Source of the DNA: Prorocentrum cordatum
Taxonomy: Eukaryota; Sar; Dinophyceae; Prorocentrales; Prorocentraceae
Direction of reading: 5' to 3'
NCBI GenBank assembly: GCA_963575745.1
Contig: CAUYUJ010019343.1
Coordinates: 15,001-79,000, forward strand
DNA length: 64,000 nt
Below, in pieces: positions 19,979 to 29,911 of this stretch. The notes under the pieces are model-generated. The model did no database searches, had not been told where the DNA came from, and was given only the letters and a program-made list of their open reading frames with translations. A program made the translations under genes and the position numbers. Positions within the stretch are counted from its first letter, which is position 1, and every line of letters begins with the position of its first letter.

Positions 19979-20720
19979 ATGTAATGCTGAGTGTATCGAT
20001 CTTGATGTACCCTGCCGAAGGCTGTGCTGTGCTGCACCGTGCTGAACTGCGATGTACCATGCCGCGATTGTGCTCTATAGCGTCGTGGGTCGAGTCCTCC
20101 GTTGCATCCGAGTCCTGACCGAACTGATCTGGATCTTAAGCTCGAGCTGCCTGAACACATAGTAGCTGCCCCAGAACTAATTGACAGGGGAACATGCCAG
20201 GAGGACGCGCCGCAAAACGTCCCAAGGGACGCACCAGGCGACGTGCCAGGGGACGTGCCATGGGGGCGCACCGCGGGACGTGCCAAGGGGACGCGCTACG
20301 GAAAGTGCCAATGGATGTGCCACGGGATGTGCCAGGGGACGCGCCGCGCGACGTGCCAGGGGGACTCGCCAAGGGACGCCCCACGGAACGTGCCAAAGAA
20401 CGTGTCAAATTGCAATGCTGAATGTATCGATCTTGATTGATGTACCGTACCGAAGGCTGTGCTGTGCTGCACCGTGCTGAATTGCGATGTGCCATGCCGC
20501 GATTGTGCTTTATAGCCTCGTGGATCGAGTCCTCCTTTACATCTGATTCCTGACCGAACTGATCTGGATCTTAAGCTCGAGCTGCCTGAACACATAGTAG
20601 CTGCCCCAGAGCTAATTGACAAGGGGACATGCCAGGAGGACGCGCCGCGGAGCGTCTCAAGGGACGCGCCAAGCGACGTGCCAGGGGACGTGCCATGGGG
20701 ACGCACCGCGGGACGTGCCA
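19979..20720. repeat. 435-bp tandem duplication with 'gacgtgccaaggg' tails
   Basis: 19979-20285 is repeated at 20412-20720, about 435 bp later (shared ctggatcttaagctcgagctgc, cacatagtagctgcccc and aggctgtgctgtgctgcacc). Each copy ends in an array of 10-12 bp ggacgtgccaagggacgc units. Confidence 0.85.
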
Positions 20721-20749
20721 ACGCGCTACGGAACATGCTGGGGACAAGG

Positions 20750-21170
20750 GTTTCGCTCGAGACATCCTATCAAAATCCAAGGAACTCCGGGAAAAACAAA
20801 CAAATTAGTCGAGACATCCTCAAAAGTCCTGCGCGCGGGACGCGGCACGCGCGAGACATCCTCGGAATTCCTGCGAGTGGGACGTGAAAACAAGCATTTC
20901 GCCTGAGACATCCTCTGAATTCTGGCCCCCCACGAGGCCCCCGCTCGAGACATACCCCTCAATTTTGCAAAACCAGCGTTTCGCTCGAGACATCCTCAAC
21001 AAATTATGAAGAGCAAGCGTTTCACTCAAGACATCCTGTCAAAATTCCCTGGAAACAAGCGCTTCGCTCGAGACATCCTCAACACACGAAAGAGTGGCCC
21101 ACACCCTGTGAGTTATCGATCTAGATTTCAAAAACAAGCGTTTCGCATGAGACATCCTCAAATTTTAATC
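20750..21170. repeat. Dispersed 'cgctcgagacatcctcaa' repeats
   Basis: About nine copies of (t)cgctcgagacatcctc(aa) at irregular 45-65 bp intervals, for example near 20755, 20808, 20853, 20908, 20945, 20985, 21023, 21068 and 21147. Related inverted copies occur near 29326 and 29490. Confidence 0.8.
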
Positions 21171-21585
21171 CGCCGGCCCACCTCGACCTCGATATGCATC
21201 AGGGAAAGAATCCGCCGGCCCACCTCAGTTGAGGCACCGGGGACAGATTACCATCCTAAAAGAGAACCCTGGGCCTGCGCCCTTTCCGGGAAAAAATGCA
21301 CACAATGATAACCTGGGACTGCAAGGGGCAGGGCCAAACCAAGAATTCACCACCGTGCCTGCACGATGTAGGTGTGTTACAGTGCTAGGTGCTGCTCAGT
21401 ACGATTTCTGTACTCGAACAGAGGATCCCCAAGGAAAAACGACCTGACAGTTGCACGCATCCCTCCTGCTCCCAGGGCCACGGTCCCTGGTGACAAGAAC
21501 TATGGATCCGCATTGCTGCGGCCAAGATCCCTCGCACAAAAACGATGCGTCCGCGTCCCGGGCTTCCAAGACGGCCCAGGGAAGC
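21171..21585. other. Spacer with a short duplicated block
   Basis: aatccgccggcccacctc occurs at 21168-21185 and 21210-21227. No gene is recognised. Confidence 0.4.
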
Positions 21586-22075
21586 AACCAAGGCAACCAA
21601 GACCAAGATGGCCCCATGGCGGCCGAATATGGATGGCTTCGGGACGACCCAAGATGCCTCCAAGAGGCAAGAGGACCTCCAACAGAGCCCGAAGATACCT
21701 AATTCATGGATTTCCTTGTTGTTGTTGCGTGACTTTTGCGTTCTCGCCATTTCTGGGCTTCCACCAGCTCAGGACGGCCCGAGAAGCCTCCGCGATGGCT
21801 CTCCGACGGTCCAAGAGGCCCCCACACGGGTCAGATGGCCTAAGAGGACTCTACAAGGGCCCAAGAGGCAGCCAAGACGGCCCCAAGACGGCCAAAGAGG
21901 GCCTGCCGTGGGACACAGGACGGCCTTAGAAGGCCCTTCGACTGCCTAAGACGCGCCAAGACTACCCCACGATGGCCCCAGTCACCCACTATGCGGCCAA
22001 CGGCCTAAGACGGCCCCACTAGCCCCTCTAACACTGCCTGAGCCCAAGACAACCACAAGACGGCCCAAAAGAATC
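21585..22075. repeat. 'CCAAGAGG/CAAGACGGCC' short-period minisatellite, second locus
   Basis: Degenerate 10-12 bp units of the same family as 2440-3050, here dominated by ccaagacggcc. No gene. Confidence 0.8.
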
Positions 22076-22153
22076 CCATGAGAGCTCCTCAGATGGAGAG
22101 GCCGAAAAATGCCACAGGCGACGGCCTCCTTCACTGTATGTGCCTCCATATTA

Positions 22154-22524
22154 TTCCTCCTCCTCCTCCTCCTCCTCCTCCTCCTCATCATCATCATCAT
22201 CATCAGCATCATCATCCTCATCGTGACCCTCATCACAATCGTCACCACGATCATCATCATAATCAGCACCATCATAATCAGCACCATCATCACCATCATC
22301 ATTATCATCATCATCATCACAACCACCACCATCATCAGCAGCAACATCACCATCATCATCATCATGATCAGCATCACCATCATCAACATCAACATGGACA
22401 GCATGGCCATCATCAACATCTACATGGACAGTATCATCATCATAACCATTGCCATCATCATCACCATCACCATCACCATCACCATCACCATCGTCATCAT
22501 CATCGTCATCATCATCATCGTCAG

Positions 22525-22559
<35 letters not shown>

Positions 22560-22560
22560 G

Positions 22561-22632
<72 letters not shown>

Positions 22633-22650
22633 TATCACGGCTCTCCCCAG
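22154..22650. repeat. TCC then ATC trinucleotide microsatellite, about 490 bp
   Basis: A short (tcc)n block is followed by a long (atc)n array with scattered g/c interruptions. The six frames give polyH, polyS, polyI, polyD and polyM. Not coding. Confidence 0.97.
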
Positions 22651-24090
22651 CCTGGAGACACGAGGTGTCACAGGTGACGGCCCCCCGTGCCCGCTCGAAC
22701 AATCACCACCCAAAATGCTGGGCTGGCACGGTGACGGGACTCGCCACGGGAAAACACAAGGGCAGGCCGAACCGAAGAAATCGGCGACAGGGGCGGGAAA
22801 TAGCGGGGCAAGGGACAGCGCCGAGCCAGGAAAAATCGGGCAGCACGAGGCAAGCGCTGAAATCGCAGACAGGCTGGGAGAGGGGGGTGAATCAAGCATA
22901 GTTGTGGCAACGGAGGGCAATCACCAGGGCCAGGCACGGTAAGAGCCGACCCGTGACAAGCCCAACGACGGTGGAACGCGAGCAGCAGCAGAGCCAAGGA
23001 CAACCTGTGGGATTGGGCCCGCCATCCCCTAGAGGAAAGGACAACCACCTTGGGGGCCACCGCCCAATCCAGAGGGAAACAGGCGACAGCGAGCGGGAAG
23101 CGGGCGAAGGGCCCAGCAAAGCAAGCTGGCGACAGCGAAGGAAAACATCAGGGCCAGGGACAGTCTTTTGTTTGCCAGGCTCGCAAAAACCTGATTACCT
23201 CATATATGTTTGATTCAAAAAGTTACGGCCAAAAACCACAGGACAAGGCCGAACCACCGACATTGCAGCAAAAGGCGAGAGCCGGGACGAAACAGACTCA
23301 GGCCCAGGGCGGAACAAAAAAACTGCAGCAACGGACACGAAGCCAGGCTAAGAAGACATGGCGGCTGCGCAAGGCGAGCACCAGCATCGGAGACAATGGG
23401 GGAACACGCCCGAACAGACGATAGAAATGCGGCGGAAGGCGAGCACCAAAATCGGGGACAACGGAGGACAGAGCCGAACCGAGAGAACCCAAAGCTGAGC
23501 GGAGGCTGACCACCAGGCCAGGGACGCCCGTGAAGAAGGCAAGACAGAATGTAGAGGCGACGGCGGAGAGTCGCATCAGTCGGTGATCGACGCTAACCCG
23601 GCAAAGGGAAAACAATGGCGCGTGGTGGCATGAAGAGAGACCCTGGCCTGTGGGGCCGAAGGGGGGCAGCAACACGTGCATGAATCGAGCATGGGTCGCA
23701 GGGCTAGCACGATCGGGAACACTCTTGATTCCGCGAGAACACATACACATCGCACATCAAGAACCTTAGATAAGCGTCCCTGCCGGCAACGTCACGCAGA
23801 TACACCTGTTAAAAAAAAACTCGTTGATGCCTGAATCGGCGAACGAGCCGGAATTACAATTCGAAAACGGGAATGGAGATGGTCCTTCCACATGTGAAAA
23901 CCGCCGGGAACAGGAAACAAGAAAGTGTCAGATACGATGGGTCAGAAGACCGCAAAGGCGCCACAACCAGCACACGAGAACCACGGGAAAACACGAAAAG
24001 CAAACAAGGAGACGCAAACCACTGTTTCACGTCTCGGACTCGCCAATGATCTCTCCAACTGCCAACAAACGCCGTCGTAATTGCATAGAA
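22651..24090. other. Purine-rich non-coding sequence with weak internal repeats
   Basis: A motif of the form gcgagcacca..atcgg.gacaa..gg recurs near 23370 and 23430, and ccagggccagg.ac type blocks occur near 22925, 23145 and 23510. No frame has domain character. Confidence 0.4.
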
Positions 24091-24700
24091 AATTTGATCA
24101 ATCCGAATCAAGCAGAAAGGCGGCCCAACAGAACGGCGAGGAAAAAGAAGAGGGAAAAGTGAGGGAAGGGAGGAAGCGGAAGCAGAGCAAAAATCAACGT
24201 GCAACGACGAAAAAGGAAAAATGAAAATGAACAGGGGAACTCCGACCGCGCCCGACCATGGAAACACCTCCTGGCACAGCCCGCGGGTCCGCGGGGGGAA
24301 AAACAGGTCAGAAAAAAAAACCAAACAGACGCGGACGAAACAACCACAGCGACAGCGACGGCAGCAGCTGGCAAATATCGAAACACACTGAAGGAAAAGA
24401 AGAGGAAGGAACGGAAATACACAGAGAGGATAAAATGAAAGAGAAGAATGGAAAACAAACGCAATGTACCCTCAAGTGATGGATTGCTCTCAAAGCCCAA
24501 GGCGTCTGGGGAACACAACACCTCAAACAAACGAAAACCGAAAGACCACCACGAACGAAATCAAGACAGAAGAGCAAAAATGTGGCCAACTCCACGCACG
24601 CACGGCAAACGCGCAAGGCGCGCACGTGCTGCGGCACGAGAAGAACAGGAGGAAACAAAAGACCTAGACCTAGAAAATACAACGACCACCACTTTTTGAG
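24090..24700 (-). other. Possible LINE 3'-UTR-related remnant
   Basis: A-rich on the plus strand. The block cacgcacggcaaacgcgcaa..cgcgcac (24593-24625) matches conserved 3'-UTR sequence of the LINEs at 30245-30290 and 39130-39175. Polarity would be minus. Too degraded to delimit. Confidence 0.35.
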
Positions 24701-25685
24701 TTTAAGATGTTTCGGCCGAGCTGGTTGCCTACATCAATCGAAGTTTCTTGTTTGCGCAAATGCCGACTCTACATGCACACGCACAACGAATCTTTTTGTC
24801 TGGGACCAACCGTACCAAAAACGTGTGTCATTTACCCTTTCGGTTACACGATTGGTTCACTGCCCCACCTTCACCTCCTTGATTATCCCGAGCTAAACAA
24901 TTCTCTGCGGGCGTGTCACAAACAACGAGCCGTCACACGTAGGATAGCTTCGCGCTTGCATGTAGGACGCTCTCGATTTGGGAAACCGTTACTGGAAAAC
25001 CACGTGAAATTGTTCCAACACTAATACTTCACGAGTATGACATGCTCTCATTTCTACGTTGTAACGATGAACGCACCACTATGTTCAATCGCTTGCATAT
25101 GTTCATATATACACATGAATACACATGCATGTACATATACATATACATATATATATATATATATATATAAACATATACATATACCTATACATGTACACAA
25201 GTATGACCAGTCCTCCATATTGCGTGCGTAAATACGACAAATCCAAAACGCGGTGCACTGCCTACTCCGTAACACAATGTACAAATACAACGATATAACG
25301 GTCACGCCTGCAAATGACTCATTAACCGGCACGGGCAACCCCGAATGCTTGACCCTTGGTCACAGCCACGTGTTGTTTGTATGGAAACACCTGAACAATG
25401 AAACGCGCAAGTTCGAAATCCTCTGCTACCACACACGAGCTGCCCCGAAAAAAAAAAGAAACTTAACCCCTCATGCTATGATTGTGTTTCACCCATAGAG
25501 GCTCAAACATCGAAGTTCGGATGATCGATATTCGATTAAGCTGTGGATTTCCGCATGCGCTTGTTTCTTAACTGTTACATAAAATAAAAAGGAGGGGAAA
25601 CAAACAACAAAAAACGTTAGTTGTTGTGCTCAAACATGCTGCGGCATTGGGTCCCCGTTTTGAATACAACAACGCCCCGCGTCGA
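24700..25685. other. No gene recognised; short TA microsatellite at 25130-25180
   Basis: Base composition drops to moderate AT. Apart from the acatatatat array at 25130-25180, I see no repeats, domains or splice pattern. Confidence 0.45.
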
Positions 25686-25689
25686 TCAC

Positions 25690-26835
25690 TCATTCCTCGC
25701 CCCCCCCCTCTTCCCATCCCTTGCACCCATCACACGCTCCGTGGCCCCATAAGGAGCTCCACCGAAGGCCCCAACGGCAAGGTTCGCACGCGGTTCCACC
25801 GCAATGTCGGCGCGCACCCCACACGTTGAGCGGCCCCACACGCAGCTCCGCCGAGGGCCCCAGTGGCAGTGTTCGCATGGCGGATCGACCCCCCATGTCG
25901 GCACACCCCTCACACGCTTCGTGGCCCCACGTGGACCTCCACGCTCCACCGAAGGCCTCAGTGGCAGGGTTTGCGTGCGATTTCATTTCCATTTCGGCAC
26001 ACCCGCACACGTTTCGTGCCCCAACTGGGAGCTCCGCCGAAAGCTCGAGCGGCAGTTTCCGCATGCGGTTCCGCCCTCATTGCGGCACACCCCTCACGCG
26101 CTTCGCGGCCCCAAGAGAAATGCCCCACAGAAATGCCCCAGCGGGAGGGTTCGCATGCGGTTCCACCATCAATGTTGGCACACCCCTCACACGCTTCGTG
26201 GCCCCATAACGAGCTCCACCGAAGGCCCCAGTGGCAGGGTTCGCACGCGGCCCAACCCCGAGTTCGGGACGCCCTGCACACGTTTCGTCGCCCTTTTCGA
26301 AGGGAGCTCCACCGAAGGGGCCAGCGGCAGAATTCGCGCGCGGTTCCACGCCAATTTCGGCACACCCCCGCAGACGTTTCGTGGCCACATACGGAGACCC
26401 ACCGAGGGCCACAGTGCTGGTTCGCAGGCGGTTCCACCCCAATTTCGGCACACTCCCCACACGTTTCGCGGCCCCACAGAAGGTCCACCGAAGGCCCCAA
26501 TGGCAGGAGTCGCGCGCGGTCCCACCCCAGTTTGAGCACACCCCTCACACGCTTCGTGGCCCAACTTGTAACTCCACCGATGGCCCCTAGTGGCGGGCTT
26601 GGCATGCGGCTCCACCCTGAAGTTTGCCATCCCCTCACAGTCTTTATGGCCCCATAGGGAGCTCCACCGCAGGTCCCAGCAGCAGATTTCGCCGGCGGTT
26701 CCACCCCACTGTCGGCACACCGCGCACAGGTTTCGCGCCCCCACAGGGAGCTCCACCGAAGGCCCCAGTATCGGGGCTCGCATGCGGTTCCAGCGCCACT
26801 TCGGCTCATCTCTCATACGTTTCGCGGCCCCATAG
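25690..26835. repeat. About 90-bp satellite, roughly 12 units
   Basis: Units contain cacacgcttcgtggcccc, then gagctccaccgaaggcccc, then ggcagggttcgca.gcggttcca. The gctcc core falls at about 25756, 25845, 25943, 26031, 26213, 26306, 26661 and 26751, with diverged units between (spacing about 88-99 bp). Because the period is often a multiple of three, long frames are open on both strands; I regard them as artefacts. Confidence 0.9.
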
Positions 26836-26950
26836 GCGGCTTAACGAGACTCACAATTACGGCACCCACAACGGCATATGGTTGGGTCCTTCGCCAGGCA
26901 AGTTTTCAAATAATACCGTCGCGAATTAAGGAGCCGATGCGGTAACACTA

Positions 26951-26952
26951 TC

Positions 26953-26985
<33 letters not shown>
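26951..26985. repeat. TA microsatellite
   Basis: Pure (ta)n of about 35 bp. Confidence 0.9.
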
Positions 26986-27194
26986 TAACGGCCGCTCCTG
27001 TGACCTACATTTTCTTGCGTTTGTTCATATGTTGTTTTTTCCCTTTAATGATGTCGCCTGTCTCTCGGATCCCTTTGCTTCGCGCGCCCCGCCTAGCTCT
27101 TAACCAGAAGAGGCCCACTCTCGACCCGCCGACCAAAAAAAAGTCTCTCGGATTCCGCGTCGGCTGTCTGAGTCAGTATCTGAATATTCGTGAT

Positions 27195-27960
27195 CATCAC
27201 AATGAATCTCGTTTGCTTTGTTCCCCAATCAGAGCTTGCCTCTGTAGGGGTCCTAGCGGTTTCACGCGGTTTGCCTTGCGCTGCACGCGGCGCTGGCAAT
27301 CGGTGCCCGCTGCGGCACACTTCGCCGCGACCAATTCCAAACAATGCGAATAAAGCCACGGGCGGGAACTCTCGGACTGAGCGGACGACTGAGAAATGAA
27401 CATCACCATGCCATCGGACAAAACGTCCGAGAATCGCACAGCAGCGTCGGTCGGAAACAGTCGGTCGATCCAATCCCAATTCGGACTCCGCAAGAATTGT
27501 CTGAACGAAGGCCAACGCGCACGACCATAAAGAAGGAATGGGGGGAGCAACGCGGACTGAGATAGGATTGTGATCAGAAAGATGGCTCAAAACTTCGATC
27601 GTTAAAAGGTCCGGCCAATCGGAAAATTGAATCCAAGAGGTGAGGACCCCGAATTGGCCTGCGGACGCATTGAAACAATCCTCCGTCAAATGACCAAGCG
27701 CGAAGTGCCGTGCCAGCCGCGGACGCGTGAGAGGAGCAAACTAACCATCCAATGATAGCGCAGACGTGCGCCAGCGCTAGATTAGCCCATTCTTCGCCGA
27801 GATTCCCAAAAAAGAACCTGACTCGCTCTAGTGAGGACGGCAGTGCCAACAACTCAACAAAACTGGGCCCGCGTGGCAATGCACTGTAAGCCGCGCGTTT
27901 TCTGCAATCGTGGACGTTCAAGTGAGCAAAACTGCTTCGCGCAACGAATCTGAAACGAAT
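27195..27960 (-). pseudogene. Broken LINE endonuclease fragment (E1a)
   Basis: Minus-strand frames with several shifts resemble the endonuclease half of ORF2. Near 27700, GTALRAWSFDGGLFQC parallels the post-GDMN part of E4 (GTALWQWCCRRGFSEC). WPDLLTIEVLSHLSDHNPIS (near 27600) matches E7 closely, and SRPWLYSHCLELVAAKCAAA (near 27380) matches the E7 linker. It ends near 27195-27270 without a reverse transcriptase. Clearly dead. Confidence 0.7.
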
Positions 27961-27987
27961 GCCACCACCCCACCAGTCAACTGGCAT

Positions 27988-28485
27988 CTATAGTCGGTAA
28001 TTGTCGCCCTCTACAGTGACATCTCTTTTGCGCAAAGGACAAAGCCAGCGGGTGCACCATGAAGCCAGCCACTGGGCGCGAGAAACAATCGATCTCGCTA
28101 ACATGCACACTGGGATGGAAAATTCCCGAGCACAAAATTTGGGGACCCGCGCCAGACCAAGTGTGGGCCCGCGCCGCTGTCGATCCGAAACAAGAACAAG
28201 AAATGCGCATGCGAGCCCGAAGACGGAGAAAACGCTCCGGCTCATCCGGCACCGTGGCCTCCGATAGATCTGAGAATTCAACGGAGCAGGCAATCTCCAC
28301 TTGCTAACAAAACTGCTCGCAAACACTTCTGCCTCATCAGAACCGCGAATCGCCCAAGAAACATCGAGGCGCTTGAAAAGCGAAAAACAAGGCTTCGCAA
28401 CTCTGCTCATTGTAGACTTGGACACCTTCCACCAAGTCTCTGGAGCTATGTATAAGCATAAGACCGATACAGAAGCTACAAACAT
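27988..28485 (-). pseudogene. Broken LINE linker/RT-start fragment (E1b)
   Basis: Minus-strand frame ETWWKVSKSTMSRVAKPC, then FASSFVSKWRLPAPLN, then CPLRKRDVTVEGDNYRL parallels the linker and first RT block of E7 (KQWWRLSDQLMHRSG, FADGFSSKWALPDA, LPLHKRGSLSDVDRYRG). In element order this part should follow E1a, but on the minus strand it precedes it. Confidence 0.65.
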
Positions 28486-28639
28486 TAAGATCCAGTCGAT
28501 GAACTGGGCAGTTACTCAAGTAAAATATTGCCAAAATATGTGTTGGATGATATTATGAAAGCAAACGATCTGAAAAACATGTGTTTTATCGGATCGCATT
28601 CTACATGTTCTACGTTCTTAGCATGTCGATTGGAAAATA

Positions 28640-28816
28640 TATGTATATAGAGAGAGATGTATATATATATATGTAAATATATACATATGTACACACACAA
28701 GTGGCACGTGTGTGCCCAGGCTCATACAAAAAAAACTGAAGGGGCGTTTGAAGCAGGAGTGAAATGCAACAGTGAAGTCGCACTCGAGCGCAAGTGGGGT
28801 TGCCACACATTGCGAT
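28640..28816. other. Short TATA-rich block and spacer
   Basis: gtatatagagagagatgtatatatat at 28643-28690, then plain sequence. No gene. Confidence 0.5.
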
Positions 28817-29300
28817 GTGTACCAGGGCCCCCCAGGAAGCCTCAGGAGGCCCGACTTGGATACCAGAAGGGGCTCCAGGAAGCCCCAGGATTGTGAGTGT
28901 TGTGTGTGGGCGTGTGTGTGTGTGTGTGCGTGATGCGTGCTCTGTGTTGTGCGTGTTTTTTGTGCGTTGTAGGTGTTGTGTGTCATGTTTGTCTAGCGTG
29001 TGATGTGTTGGGCGTGATTTGTTCCTCGGTGTGCGCATGTAGTTCTGAGGCCCCAGGAGGCCCCAGGAGGTCCCAGGCGGCCTCAGGAGGCCCCAGGAGA
29101 CCCCAGGAGGCTTCAGGAGGCCCCAAGAGGCTCCAGGAGGCCGCAGAAGGCCCCAGGAGGCCCCAGGAGGTTTCAGGAGACCCCCAGGAAGCTCCGAGGC
29201 GGGGTCTGGGGCACCAGAAGGTTCAGACAGCCCCAGGAGGCCCCAGGCGGTTCCAGGAGGCTCCCAGGAGGCTCCGAGGCGGGGTATGGAGTACCAGAGG
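28817..29300. repeat. 'caggaggcccc' minisatellite with a GT-rich insert
   Basis: 11-bp units of ccaggaggccc type at 28817-28885 and 29045-29290, separated by a gtgtgtg-rich stretch (28890-29030). Minus-strand frames give repetitive G/A/S/W/L/P peptides. Confidence 0.85.
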
Positions 29301-29319
29301 GTACGTCGGGGCTCGGTGT

Positions 29320-29510
29320 TGGGAAGATGTTTCAAGCGAAACCGCCATTCTCTGAGAATCGGGGTCAATATTATTGAAATTACCATGTGCGCTTGAAGGT
29401 TTTATGTTAAAATGCTGAAATTCCCCATGTGCTTTTGGACCCTAACGTCACGATCTGCGTGAGGGGCGCCACTGATTTTCAGGATTTCAAGGATGTCCCT
29501 AGCGAAACGG
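29320..29510 (-). repeat. Lone inverted unit of the 73-bp satellite with 'gacatcctc' motifs
   Basis: 29431-29475 read on the minus strand gives ggcgcccctcacgcagatcg, then gttagggtccaaaagcaca, matching the unit core of the 11.05-11.95 kb satellite. Flanking gatgtttcaagcgaaac (29326) and gatgtccctagcgaaacg (29490) are inverted relatives of the 20.75-21.17 kb repeats. Confidence 0.75.
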
Positions 29511-29911
29511 CCAGGAAAATCGCGGACGCGGCGTCCCGCGTACGCACCAATCGCCTCTGAGCTCTACTCCCTCGGAAAGGTGCACATGAGAATGCAGATA
29601 TACAAACATACATGTAAACATGTCGGCACAGCGAAAGTCCCGCCAGTGTTTGGATAACAAAAAGCATCCCGAACAAACGCGAATAGCGTACTTTGGGTGC
29701 AAAGAATCTGGGTATATTCACATTCAAATCTCCAGCAGTCTCTAAGAAAACAACCTCGATCATCACATTGCCCTACTTCCCAGGGTCGGCCACCTAGCTT
29801 GACTCCGAACTAGGCGCTGGAGGGCAAACTATCCAGCAGGTTGCTCTCAGCAAAAAGAGCGACCTGCGAACGAGCGCGCTGAGCGAAACAGATATGATCG
29901 CGCAACAATAG
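29511..29911. other. Spacer, nothing recognised
   Basis: Ordinary composition with no repeat or coding signal identified, up to the 3' end of E2. Confidence 0.4.

Noticed and set aside
22154-22650. Long His-, Asp-, Ser- and Ile-rich open frames
   Set aside because: All arise from one ATC microsatellite read in different frames.
25958-26816. Proteins of about 200-280 residues in the 90-bp satellite
   Set aside because: Open on both strands because unit length is near a multiple of three; no domain.
29770-29880. Possible tRNA (ccagcaggttgctctc)
   Set aside because: No cloverleaf, T-loop or acceptor pairing could be drawn.
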